From NCBI RefSeq assembly GCF_900115365.1, contig NZ_FOWD01000001.1, forward strand, positions 186,001 through 250,000: 64,000 nucleotides of DNA. The letters are read 5' to 3'. Shown here piece after piece: positions 1-8,362 of this stretch (position 1 is the stretch's first letter; every line of letters starts with the position of its first letter). A program made the translations under genes and the position numbers. Source of the stretch: Anaerocolumna aminovalerica (GTDB lineage Bacteria; Bacillota; Clostridia; Lachnospirales; Lachnospiraceae). Below the pieces are notes generated by a model, which saw only the letters and a list, made by a program, of their open reading frames with translations, was not told the origin of the DNA and made no database searches.

Positions 1-1374
1 AGGCATTCCGTGTGCTGCACCAAATGGATAATCATAGCCTATTTGCTTAATAACAAGTAATTGATTTTCTAGTTCGGCGGTAAAACTATCTTCAACAGAC
101 AGTTGATCTTCTGCGGTAATACTTTTTCTATGGCTTATAAAAAGTTCATTCAATTTATTATTAATCTTTTTTTCAGTCTCTTTTGACTTCAATCCTACCA
201 CTACAGGATAATATACGGAAACATATTTACTAGGTTTATATTTCACTTCTTTTACATTAACATCTGATGTTAAGTTGTATTCATTACTATTATGCCATAA
301 TATGATGCCCTTTTTTTTCATATATAGTAAATCTCTATCAATCTCAGCTTTTACAATATCACCAAGGAGGGTAAGGGTTCCTCGTCCTTCTAGCTTTGGA
401 AAGCTAGCCACTTCTTTGCCAGAGGTATCAATGAAATAAGTATATTTATCATCTGTAACGGATGCATAACCATTATTAAAATCACTTAAATCATAAAGGT
501 TAAAATCAGTAAGCTGTTCCCCTTTTATATTCAATAGAGCAGATGGACTATAAGAGGATGGCAGATAAGAATCCTCTTGATTTTCTTTTATTTCAAATAT
601 ATCATTTCCTACATATCTAACTATATATGGGTTACTTTTAGGCTCAAGTATATCTTCGCCCTTATAGTTAATGACACCATAATCTCCGGTATCAGGGTCA
701 GAATAGATGATATAACCATCCTGAATATCAATTATATCCTGATACCTTGAATCAATAGGATAGCTTTCCAGAATATTTCCAGATTTGTCAATTATGCTAC
801 TTTTCCCCTCGGAATATACGAAAGCTTGATTATCAGAATTAAAATTATCTGCAAATTCATAGAAATTTGAATCTGCAATTGCATTACCATTTGTGTCAAT
901 ATAGCCGTATAATAGTTTGTCTGTTATTTTATTTATAATCGCGGCACCATTTTGAAAAGTTCCTATGCTGGAATCGCTTTTATATATTACATTACCTGTT
1001 GTATCAATCACTTTATAGGTGTCCGTAGTATTCACAACAGCCAATCCTTCTGAAAAATTGGTTGCACAATCATATACCGGTTGGATTACAAAATCACCTT
1101 TTTCGTTGACATAGCCGTATTTTCTAATATTATTTTCTGTTATAAATACCGGATAAAGGGTATTATTCATACTTTTATTATCAGATGTTTTGATTGAATT
1201 TGTTGCTTCTCCATTTGCCGGGGGTGTTTCTTCCCTCGTAGGAGACGGGGTGCTTATTCCTTGTTCTTTTTCCTGATTTGTATTTGATCCGGTGGGTTGT
1301 TCTGTCTTTTTTCCACATGCGGTTAATGTAAGGATGGACAAGGAAAACAATAGAATTTTTAGTGCTTTTTTCAT
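1..1374 (-). CDS. WG-repeat lipoprotein, C-terminus cut by window edge
   Basis: An open frame on the minus strand begins with ATG at 1374, behind a GGAGG site, and runs off the left edge after 458 codons. The first residues form a lipoprotein signal peptide with lipobox LTAC and lipidated Cys20, followed by a Ser/Thr/Pro/Glu-rich linker to about residue 60. The middle part holds repeated WG-type units (KYGYVNEKGDFVIQPVYD, LYGYIDTNGNA, DYGVINYKGE, YTYFIDTSGKE). The last visible stretch (YYPVVVGL...LENQLLVIKQIGYDYPFGAAHG) resembles the DUF3298/PdaC-type module that often ends such proteins. It is probably an extracellular membrane-anchored protein of unknown ligand. The lipoprotein and WG calls are firm; the C-terminal family is less certain. 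Confidence 0.85.
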   Translation of the reverse strand, partial: MKKALKILLFSLSILTLTACGKKTEQPTGSNTNQEKEQGISTPSPTREETPPANGEATNSIKTSDNKSMNNTLYPVFITENNIRKYGYVNEKGDFVIQPVYDCATNFSEGLAVVNTTDTYKVIDTTGNVIYKSDSSIGTFQNGAAIINKITDKLLYGYIDTNGNAIADSNFYEFADNFNSDNQAFVYSEGKSSIIDKSGNILESYPIDSRYQDIIDIQDGYIIYSDPDTGDYGVINYKGEDILEPKSNPYIVRYVGNDIFEIKENQEDSYLPSSYSPSALLNIKGEQLTDFNLYDLSDFNNGYASVTDDKYTYFIDTSGKEVASFPKLEGRGTLTLLGDIVKAEIDRDLLYMKKKGIILWHNSNEYNLTSDVNVKEVKYKPSKYVSVYYPVVVGLKSKETEKKINNKLNELFISHRKSITAEDQLSVEDSFTAELENQLLVIKQIGYDYPFGAAHGMP

Positions 1375-1568
1375 GGTTACCTCCTGAAGATAAATTAATA
1401 TACATAATTCTACTAATACTGACATCAAATCAGAGGTTTAATCTTATTTGTGTTCTTTCTATTTGTATTATTATTATAAAAAATTATACCAATAGAGAGC
1501 CTTTTTTACAAATTAAGATTGTGTGACAATATTGTTACATTATGACATACAATGACAAACGATTTATG

Positions 1569-1597
1569 TTGCAGAATTCATACTTTTGGAATATACT
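1569..1597 (+). promoter_or_regulatory. Predicted sigma-A promoter of acyltransferase leader
   Basis: TTGCAG (1569-1574), a 17-nt spacer and TATACT (1592-1597). Transcription would start near 1604, giving a leader of about 145 nt before the acyltransferase gene. Upstream, an imperfect palindrome around 1521-1540 (GACAATATTGT core) could bind a regulator. The rest of the 1375-1748 interval shows no gene. Confidence 0.55.
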
Positions 1598-1644
1598 ATC
1601 TCATTGTGATAATTAAATTAGGGGAATTTATTTGTTATGTAAAG

Positions 1645-1745
1645 CGGAGGATAGGTTAAATAAACAGTGTTTTTAACCAGAATTTGTGCTTAGGACACAA
1701 ATTACCTTCGTTATTCAAAGGCGCTAAAGCGCTAGAATCGAGGAT
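1645..1745 (+). promoter_or_regulatory. Structured leader element, copy 1 (shared with 40019-40121)
   Basis: About 100 nt running from a CGGAGG sequence to the GAGG ribosome site of the downstream gene. It recurs, diverged, in front of the D-lyxose isomerase gene. Readable hairpins are GGTTAAA/TTTAACC, then AATTTGTG/CACAAATT (8 bp, 7-nt loop), then GGCGC-TAAA-GCGCT. The sequence CCTTCG...ATTC near 1705-1716 can pair with GAATCGAGG, which contains the Shine-Dalgarno, so the element could control translation. GAGG lies 5 nt before ATG, the same spacing as in the other copy. I do not recognise it as a known riboswitch class. Confidence 0.55.
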
Positions 1746-1748
1746 TCT

Positions 1749-2822
1749 ATGGTAAATCTTATGAAGAAGTGGTATTATCCGGATGGTAAGAGTGATAATA
1801 CAATAGAAAACAATAGGAGTTATTTTTTGGACAATCTTAAATTTATCTTAATAACTCTTGTAGTTGTGGGCCATTTTAGTTTTAAATTATGTGATATAAA
1901 GATTATTGATAAGCTGGTTTATTTTATTTATATTTTTCATATGCCCTGTTTTATATTTACCAATGGCTTACTTGCCAAAAATATGAATGCAGGTGGAAGA
2001 CTTAGGATAGATAAAATTTTATCCATATTCACAATGTACTTAATTTTTAAGATGGGAAATGCAATTATAAAGTTTATTTTTTCAGGTTATTTTGCTTTAG
2101 AATTATTGCATGATTCTTCTGCTCCCTGGTATCTCATATCCCTATGTATCTGGTACCTATTTATTCCTGTAATGGAGCGTATAAAACCCAGATATTTCAT
2201 TTCGGGAACTGTGCTAATTGGATTGGCTGCAGGATATTTTAATAGTATTAAATTTGAATTTTCTTTATCCAGGGTATTAGTATTCTTTCCGTTTTTCGCA
2301 ATAGGATTTTATTTATCTAAAGAAAAATTAGAAGAATTCTTGAACAAACCTTTAAGGGTTTTAGCACTGGCTTTCCTTATAGCAGAATTCATCTGTATTG
2401 TAGTATTCTGGAAAGAATTAAGTGCAGTTTATAGTATCCTATTTGGAGGAACACCATATTCAGAGGGCCTTCGCAATTTAGCACCTTATGGAATACTGTT
2501 TCGTAGTTTATGGTATGTAGCAGCCTTGCTTACATCTGCAGCAACAATGCTTCTTGTCCCCAGATGCAAACTGTTTTTCTCAGAACTTGGCAGCCGTACC
2601 CTTCCAATATACATGACCCATGTCTGGATTCGGAATATATTAAATTATGTTGGGTTTTTTGTTATGATTAAAGAAGGACCGGCATATCTTGATATTCTTG
2701 TAATACTTGGAAGTGTGGGACTTACATTTTTACTTGCAAATAAGTGGCTCAAAAAGTTGTTTGATCTATTGATGATGCCAAAATTGTACAGGAGGATATT
2801 TTATGAAAGGAACCAATTGTGA
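1749..2822 (+). CDS. Acyltransferase family 3 membrane protein
   Basis: 357 aa integral membrane protein with about ten hydrophobic segments. It opens with YFLDNLKFILITLVVVGHF, the typical first-helix motif of acyltransferase-3/OpgC or fucose 4-O-acetylase-like enzymes, in which the His is thought to be catalytic. Such proteins O-acylate sugars or other surface molecules at the membrane; the acceptor cannot be told here. ATG 1749 follows GAGG by 5 nt; a second in-frame ATG at 1761 has no better site. The gene overlaps the next small gene by 20 nt, suggesting translational coupling. Its mRNA leader carries the repeated structured element described separately. Confidence 0.8.
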   Translation: MVNLMKKWYYPDGKSDNTIENNRSYFLDNLKFILITLVVVGHFSFKLCDIKIIDKLVYFIYIFHMPCFIFTNGLLAKNMNAGGRLRIDKILSIFTMYLIFKMGNAIIKFIFSGYFALELLHDSSAPWYLISLCIWYLFIPVMERIKPRYFISGTVLIGLAAGYFNSIKFEFSLSRVLVFFPFFAIGFYLSKEKLEEFLNKPLRVLALAFLIAEFICIVVFWKELSAVYSILFGGTPYSEGLRNLAPYGILFRSLWYVAALLTSAATMLLVPRCKLFFSELGSRTLPIYMTHVWIRNILNYVGFFVMIKEGPAYLDILVILGSVGLTFLLANKWLKKLFDLLMMPKLYRRIFYERNQL

Positions 2823-2982
2823 GTATTGTATGAATTATGTACATGATGATGAGTACAATTGTTACATATGTGATGTCAGTTTAGATGAAGACGAAATGGT
2901 AAGGTTTTTAAGTGATTCTTATCATGACTGCCCCCATTTTCAGTTTAATGATGAATATAAAATTGTTAGAAAACAGATGTAA
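2803..2982 (+). CDS. DUF6472-type small cysteine-rich protein
   Basis: 59 aa, starting at ATG 2803 seven nt after GGAGG and overlapping the end of the acyltransferase gene. The sequence starts MKGTNCEYCMNYVHDDEYNC and ends in DEYKIVRKQM. It has Cys at CEYC and CYIC, an LDEDEM(V)RF core and a CPHF motif. I recognise this as the small DUF6472 family common in Lachnospiraceae. The paired cysteines suggest a metal-binding or redox site, but the function is unknown. Confidence 0.75.
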   Translation: MKGTNCEYCMNYVHDDEYNCYICDVSLDEDEMVRFLSDSYHDCPHFQFNDEYKIVRKQM

Positions 2983-2995
2983 GATAAACTTTTTA

Positions 2996-3024
2996 TTGAC
3001 ATTTGATTTTTATCATGCTATTAT
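2996..3024 (+). promoter_or_regulatory. Strong sigma-A promoter upstream of 6S-like RNA
   Basis: TTGACA (2996-3001), 17-nt spacer, and TGC-TATTAT (extended -10, hexamer 3019-3024). Expected start is near 3031. It is one of the best consensus promoters in the window. Confidence 0.75.
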
Positions 3025-3030
3025 GGATGC

Positions 3031-3276
3031 ATATTTTGAAATGAAAGGTTGTGCATGTTTGTTAATTGCATCAAATTATGGAATTTAAGTAACTGAATGT
3101 AGCAAGACAGGTGTGGCAGATAACTGCTGACAGTTTTATTTTTGTACCTTTTAAGTATGTAGCTTAAGGTCTGTTTTTTGTGCCTGTTTTGATTCCGTAA
3201 TAGATGTAGCACATACACAATTATGATTAGGATAATACCTATAGGACTGTGATGCTATGGTCTTATAGGTTTTTTT
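3031..3276 (+). ncRNA. 6S-RNA-like rod-shaped RNA candidate
   Basis: The ~245-nt stretch lies between a near-consensus promoter and an intrinsic terminator and contains no gene. It folds as one long rod. TTGTGCATGT (3049-3058) pairs with ACATACACAA (3211-3220, one mismatch). CATC (3069-3072) pairs with GATG (3203-3206). TTATGGAAT (3076-3084) pairs with ATTCCGTAA (3192-3200). ACAGG (3107-3111) pairs with CCTGT (3183-3187). Between the last two helices lies an asymmetric internal loop of about 22 nt on the 5' side, matching the closing-stem, central-bubble and terminal-stem plan of 6S RNA. Identification rests on architecture and size only; it could instead be the regulatory leader of the mutS2 gene. 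Confidence 0.45.
3237..3276 (+). terminator. Intrinsic terminator between RNA candidate and mutS2
   Basis: ACCTATAGGAC pairs with GTCTTATAGGT (3260-3270), followed by a T tract. It sits only 20 nt before the mutS2 start, so it either ends the upstream RNA or acts as an attenuator. Confidence 0.75.
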
Positions 3277-3295
3277 GTTGTAAAGGAGAACAAAC

Positions 3296-5200
3296 ATGAA
3301 TCATTCATTTCAAATTTTAGAGTTTCATAAGATATTAAATAAATTAGAAGAATACGCTTATACAGAGAAAGCAAAAGAAGAAATAAGAAATTTAGAACCA
3401 TTTATGGCAGAAAGAGATGTATTGGCAAAACAGAGAGAAACTACAGAAGCCAGAATCATTTTGGATAAGATAGGGAATCCTCCTCTGGTATCCTTGTCAG
3501 GAGTTGAAGAACTATTGGTGATTGCAGAGAAGGAGGGATGCCTTGCTGCAGAACAATTAGAATATATTGCCATAACCTTAACTGCAGTGAGAAGATTGAA
3601 AGATTTCTTATGCCGCTGTAAGGTACTTGAACTTAGCCTGCCATATTATGAAGTAGAATTAGATTCTCTAGATGAATTAAGAGAAGAATTGAATAATAAA
3701 ATAAGAAATAACAGGGTAGATGATTACGCCAGTAAGTTATTAAAAGATCTTCGCAGTGATATTGAAAGATTGGATAACAAGATGCGTATGAAGGCAGAGT
3801 CCATTCTTAAGGCTAATAAAGACAGTTTATCAGATCAATTTATTACAATTCGTAACGGACGTATATGTCTTCCGGTAAAAAAAGATTGTAAGTTTAAAAT
3901 AAATGGAAGTGTTATTGATAAATCATCTACAGGAGCAACCCTATTTATAGAACCAACAGCAGTTGCCAGTTTGAATGAGGAATTGCAGGAGTTAAAGATT
4001 GAGGAAGAGAACGAAGAACGAAGAATTCTATATACCCTCACATCCATGGTTGCAGAGAAGATAGAGGTGTTTTTACAAAATACCGGAATCATGGAGAAGC
4101 TGGATTATATATTTGCAAAAGGAAGGCTAAGTGTTGAGCTGGATGGCAAAGCTCCACACATTAATACAGATAGAATCATAAAAATTGTAAATGGAAAACA
4201 TCCATTAATGGATAAAGATATCTGTGTACCATTAAACTTCAACCTTGGGGGCAATACCAATGGAGTTATTATTACCGGGCCAAATACAGGGGGAAAAACA
4301 GTTGCAATCAAAACAGTGGGATTACATTGCCTGATGGCTCAATGTGGACTTCACATTCCATGTGATGAAGGGGATATTTGTTTGAATAGCCAGGTGCTTT
4401 GTGATATTGGTGACGGACAAAATATTTCTGAGAATTTGTCAACTTTTTCAGCTCATATTACTAACGTGTTAGATATTCTGAAGAAAGCCGGTAGAGATAG
4501 TCTTGTTATTATGGATGAATTGGGTTCTGGCACCGATCCAACAGAGGGTATGGGTATCGCAATTGCAATATTGGAGGAATTAAGAAAGTCCAATTGTCTT
4601 TTCCTTGTCACCACTCATTATCCTGAAGTTAAGAATTATGGTGAAAAAACAGAAAATATTCTAAATGCGCGAATGACCTTTGACCGGGAAACATTAAAAC
4701 CATTATACCAACTTGAAATTGGAAAAGCCGGTGAAAGTTGTGCCCTATATATAGCAAAACGTCTTGGCATGCCTGGTGGAATGCTTCGAAGAGCAAGTAT
4801 GGCTGCTTATGGTAAAGAAGAATTGGAATTTCTGGACTTATCGAAAGAAGATGAGGTACAACGGGAATCTGCACCAATTATTTATAAGGTAAAAGAAAAA
4901 AAGAATCAACAAAATATCACAGAAAAGTTTAACTTAGGTGACAGTGTAATGGTTTTACCTGATAAAAGAATTGGGATTGTTTGTGAGAGGGTTAATGATA
5001 AAGGTGTTCTGAGGGTTCAATTACCGGATAAAAAGATTTGGATTAACCATAAACGTGTAAAATTGCATGTAGCTGCTAAAGAGTTATATCCAGAGGATTA
5101 TGATTTCTCTATTATTTTTGATACGGTAGAGAATCGCAAGGCAAGACACAGTATGGAAAGAAAATATTGTGGTGACCTGGAAATAAAATATGAAGATTAA
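3296..5200 (+). CDS. mutS2: MutS2-family ATPase lacking the Smr domain
   Basis: 634 aa with the MutS2 layout: N-terminal core, coiled coil (about 120-180 and 230-260), then the ABC-type ATPase with Walker A GPNTGGKTVAIKT and Walker B VIMDELGSGTDPTEG. MutS2 acts on branched DNA or stalled ribosomes rather than classical mismatch repair. Family members are usually near 780-790 aa and end in a KOW segment and an Smr nuclease domain. This one keeps a KOW-like stretch (FNLGDSVMVLPDKRIGIV) but stops before any Smr motif. The gene looks intact, so it is a naturally short paralogue rather than a broken copy. The start is ATG 3296 after AAAGGAG. Confidence 0.85.
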   Translation: MNHSFQILEFHKILNKLEEYAYTEKAKEEIRNLEPFMAERDVLAKQRETTEARIILDKIGNPPLVSLSGVEELLVIAEKEGCLAAEQLEYIAITLTAVRRLKDFLCRCKVLELSLPYYEVELDSLDELREELNNKIRNNRVDDYASKLLKDLRSDIERLDNKMRMKAESILKANKDSLSDQFITIRNGRICLPVKKDCKFKINGSVIDKSSTGATLFIEPTAVASLNEELQELKIEEENEERRILYTLTSMVAEKIEVFLQNTGIMEKLDYIFAKGRLSVELDGKAPHINTDRIIKIVNGKHPLMDKDICVPLNFNLGGNTNGVIITGPNTGGKTVAIKTVGLHCLMAQCGLHIPCDEGDICLNSQVLCDIGDGQNISENLSTFSAHITNVLDILKKAGRDSLVIMDELGSGTDPTEGMGIAIAILEELRKSNCLFLVTTHYPEVKNYGEKTENILNARMTFDRETLKPLYQLEIGKAGESCALYIAKRLGMPGGMLRRASMAAYGKEELEFLDLSKEDEVQRESAPIIYKVKEKKNQQNITEKFNLGDSVMVLPDKRIGIVCERVNDKGVLRVQLPDKKIWINHKRVKLHVAAKELYPEDYDFSIIFDTVENRKARHSMERKYCGDLEIKYED

Positions 5201-5284
5201 ATATTAAATCAATATGGAAACAAAGAAGTTAGGTACATTGTTCATTTAAAAATAAATTTCCATTAACATCTTTGGAATTTTATG

Positions 5285-5314
5285 TTGTACTTTTCTATAT
5301 GAATGTTATATAAT
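5285..5314 (+). promoter_or_regulatory. Predicted uppP promoter
   Basis: TTGTAC (5285-5290), 18-nt spacer, TATAAT (5309-5314), about 36 nt upstream of the uppP start. Confidence 0.5.
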
Positions 5315-5349
5315 TCTAATTATTACGTAAGGAATATTGGAGGATAAAA

Positions 5350-6174
5350 ATGGATTTCATAGAAATTATTAAAGCATTAGTTTTAGGTATAGTTGAGGGA
5401 ATTACAGAATGGCTGCCTATCAGCAGTACAGGACATTTGATATTATTTGAGAATTTATTAACGTTAAATGTTAGCGCTGAATTTATGGAAATGATGAGAG
5501 TAGTAATTCAGCTAGGTGCTATAATGGCTGTTGTAATACTTTATTTTAACAAACTTAATCCTTTTTCTCCTAAGAAATCGATGCAGGAAAAGAAAGATAC
5601 TATGAGTATTTGGTTTAAAGTAATTGTTGGTGTTCTTCCGGCAGGTATTTTAGGTGTGCTATTTGATGACTGGTTTGATGCGCATTTTTATAATGATGTA
5701 ACAGTGGCGATAACATTAATTCTATATGGTGTTCTTTTTATTATCATCGAGAATCGAAACAAGGGGAAAAGGACTCAAATTAACAGTTTTCAAGATTTGT
5801 CATACAAAACTGCATTATACATTGGACTATTCCAAGTTTTAGCGCTAATTCCAGGTACTTCACGTTCTGGTGCAACAATTCTTGGAGCAATTATTCTTGG
5901 AGCCTCACGTTATATAGCTGCTGAATATTCCTTCTTTTTAGCCATTCCGGTAATGTTTGGTGCAAGTGCTTTAAAATTACTCAAGTTTGGTTTTAACTTT
6001 ACAGGAACAGAATTGGCGATACTGCTGACAGGTATGATCTCAGCATTTGTTGTGTCAATTATTGCAATTAAGTTTCTTCTTAAATACATTAAAAATAACG
6101 ATTTTAAAGCTTTTGGCTGGTATCGTATTGTACTAGGTGTAATAGTAATCGGATTTTTTATTATATTTAAATAG
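5350..6174 (+). CDS. uppP: Undecaprenyl-diphosphatase UppP (BacA family)
   Basis: 274 aa polytopic membrane enzyme that dephosphorylates undecaprenyl diphosphate to recycle the lipid carrier for peptidoglycan and other wall polymers; it often confers bacitracin tolerance. Both family signatures are present: [15 protein letters not shown] near residue 17 and [17 protein letters not shown] near residue 167. About eight hydrophobic segments and normal length support an intact gene. ATG 5350 follows TTGGAGG with good spacing. It is monocistronic, with its own promoter and a hairpin downstream. Confidence 0.96.
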   Translation: MDFIEIIKALVLGIVEGITEWLPISSTGHLILFENLLTLNVSAEFMEMMRVVIQLGAIMAVVILYFNKLNPFSPKKSMQEKKDTMSIWFKVIVGVLPAGILGVLFDDWFDAHFYNDVTVAITLILYGVLFIIIENRNKGKRTQINSFQDLSYKTALYIGLFQVLALIPGTSRSGATILGAIILGASRYIAAEYSFFLAIPVMFGASALKLLKFGFNFTGTELAILLTGMISAFVVSIIAIKFLLKYIKNNDFKAFGWYRIVLGVIVIGFFIIFK

Positions 6175-6180
6175 TCATTC

Positions 6181-6222
6181 ATAGCCTCTTTTTTGGTAAT
6201 TATTTATCAAATAGGAGGCTAT
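6181..6222. terminator. Inverted repeat after uppP, probable terminator
   Basis: ATAGCCTC (6181-6188) pairs with GAGGCTAT (6215-6222), with a T-rich loop. It lacks a clean T tract on the plus strand, so termination is likely but not certain. Confidence 0.45.
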
Positions 6223-6312
6223 AATATTATAGGCATATAATGAATAGGGTTATAATAGGAAGTTTGGTAAGGTGTTACTGATAACGAAGAGTTAAAATAG
6301 GAAGGTGATACG

Positions 6313-8166
6313 TTGAAACTAAGAGATGCTATTCGTACTATGAAATTTAAAGATAAGAATAAGAACCATCATAAGCTATATACAACTTGGGGAGAGCATT
6401 TGGATCCTGATCATGTTCTGGAGGAGTATCCGAGGCCCCAGCTGAAAAGAGATAATTATACCATCTTAAACGGTTATTGGGATTATTGCATTACTAAAGA
6501 TTCTGCCATGCCTGAACATTACGATTGTAAAATATTAGTACCCTTTTCACCTGAAAGTATGCTATCTGAAGTTAATAAGCAATTAATGCCGGAAGAATTC
6601 CTGTGGTATAAAAGAAAGATAACGATTGATACGTTACCTGATAATAAAAGGTGCATTTTGCATTTTGGAGCAGTGGATCAATTCTGTGAAGTATATTTTA
6701 ATAACAAAAAGGTTAAAGAACATATGGGGGGCTATCTTCCATTTTCTATTGATCTTACCGAGGAAATTGAAAAGGGTGAAAATATTCTTATTCTAAAGGT
6801 AGCTGATGATAGCGATACCTCTTATCACAGCAGAGGAAAACAGAAATTAGACCGGGGAGGTATGTTTTATACTGCTCAAAGTGGAATTTGGCAGACTGTT
6901 TGGATGGAATGGGTTCCAAAGATATATATTGAATCAATAAAGATTACGCCCCTGGTGCTGCAAAGTGCAGTAGAAGTAAATATACTGATAAATAATAGCA
7001 ATACTTTAGATTTACATAAAAAGGATGATAATTCTTCCAATAGAAATTCTGATAGTATGATTTCTGGAGAGATAGAGTGCATAGAGTTTCACATTGATGT
7101 TTATGCCAAAGGAACTTTAATAATATCTGAGTCCAGTGAATATCCAAATGTAGTTATTCCTATGAGCAACTTTGAATATTGGAGCCCGGAGAATCCTTTC
7201 TTATATGATGTGGTTATTACAGCAGGGGAAGACCGGGTTGAGACCTATTTTGCAATGAGGATAATAGAGATAAAGATGGATAGTGAAGGCATCCCCAGAA
7301 TCTATCTTAACCATAAGCCATATTTTCAAAATGGTATTTTAGATCAGGGATACTGGCCTGATGGCTTATATACTGCCCCTAGTGATGAAGCACTTATTTT
7401 TGATATTCTAAAAACAAAAGAACTGGGCTTTAACATGATACGTAAACACATTAAGATAGAACCTCTTCGCTGGTATTACCACTGTGACCGCTTAGGTATT
7501 CTTGTGTGGCAGGATATGGTTAATGGTGGAGAAAAATACAATGAATTAATAGTTGGCTATCTTCCCACTTTATTCCCCAGTTCTGCTAAGCTGCTAAAAG
7601 ATAAGCATTACCGGTTATTTGGAAGGAAAAATGAAGAAGGACGAAAGGAATGGTTGAAAGAATGTGAAGATACAGTAAACCATCTATACAATTCTCCATC
7701 TATTGTAGTTTGGGTTCCATTTAACGAAGCCTGGGGACAATTTGATGCAAAAAAAATATATGCCAGATTGAAAGAAATGGATAAAACCAGACTTGTTGAC
7801 CATGCAAGCGGTTGGTATGATCAGAAATGCGGAGATTTTAAAAGTATACATAATTATTTTCATAAACTAAAAATAAAAAGTGAAAAACGGCCCACTGTAT
7901 TATCCGAATTCGGTGGCTTTGCCTGTTATATTAAAGAACATTCTTATTCCTGGAAAATCTACGGATACCGCATCTATATGAATGAGGAAGATTTAAATAA
8001 GGATTTTCAAAAGATGTTTGCACAGGATATTGCAGAACTTAAGAAGAAAGGATTATGTGCTGCAGTATATACACAACTTTCTGATGTGGAGGATGAGGTA
8101 AACGGATTATTCACTTATGACCGTAAAATATGTAAAGTAAAGCCTTTAATGAATATTATTAGATAA
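6313..8166 (+). CDS. Glycoside hydrolase family 2 protein
   Basis: 617 aa with GH2 architecture: N-terminal jelly-roll sugar-binding domain (about 45-220, with GGYLPFSIDLT and SGIWQTVWMEWVP), an immunoglobulin-like sandwich (about 220-320) and a TIM barrel. The acid/base is Glu472 in FNEAWGQFD and the nucleophile probably Glu532 in LSEFGGFA. There is no signal peptide, so it should act in the cytosol on imported oligosaccharides. Specificity within the GH2 beta-galactosidase/glucuronidase/mannosidase group cannot be set from the sequence. The start is TTG 6313, with AGGAAGG upstream at proper spacing. The gene stands alone. Confidence 0.85.
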   Translation: MKLRDAIRTMKFKDKNKNHHKLYTTWGEHLDPDHVLEEYPRPQLKRDNYTILNGYWDYCITKDSAMPEHYDCKILVPFSPESMLSEVNKQLMPEEFLWYKRKITIDTLPDNKRCILHFGAVDQFCEVYFNNKKVKEHMGGYLPFSIDLTEEIEKGENILILKVADDSDTSYHSRGKQKLDRGGMFYTAQSGIWQTVWMEWVPKIYIESIKITPLVLQSAVEVNILINNSNTLDLHKKDDNSSNRNSDSMISGEIECIEFHIDVYAKGTLIISESSEYPNVVIPMSNFEYWSPENPFLYDVVITAGEDRVETYFAMRIIEIKMDSEGIPRIYLNHKPYFQNGILDQGYWPDGLYTAPSDEALIFDILKTKELGFNMIRKHIKIEPLRWYYHCDRLGILVWQDMVNGGEKYNELIVGYLPTLFPSSAKLLKDKHYRLFGRKNEEGRKEWLKECEDTVNHLYNSPSIVVWVPFNEAWGQFDAKKIYARLKEMDKTRLVDHASGWYDQKCGDFKSIHNYFHKLKIKSEKRPTVLSEFGGFACYIKEHSYSWKIYGYRIYMNEEDLNKDFQKMFAQDIAELKKKGLCAAVYTQLSDVEDEVNGLFTYDRKICKVKPLMNIIR

Positions 8167-8362
8167 ATTATGATATTTAATTTGATTAATTGTAATTTTC
8201 CATATGTATATGAAGATTTTTCAAGATAAAAAAAATACGAAAAACATATTCGACATAATGCTTTATAATACGCCATAATATAACACAAAACTATAATAGC
8301 ATCATATAATATTAATAGTCTTATTAAGATTATACACGTTAATTATAGATGGAGGTGTAAAC

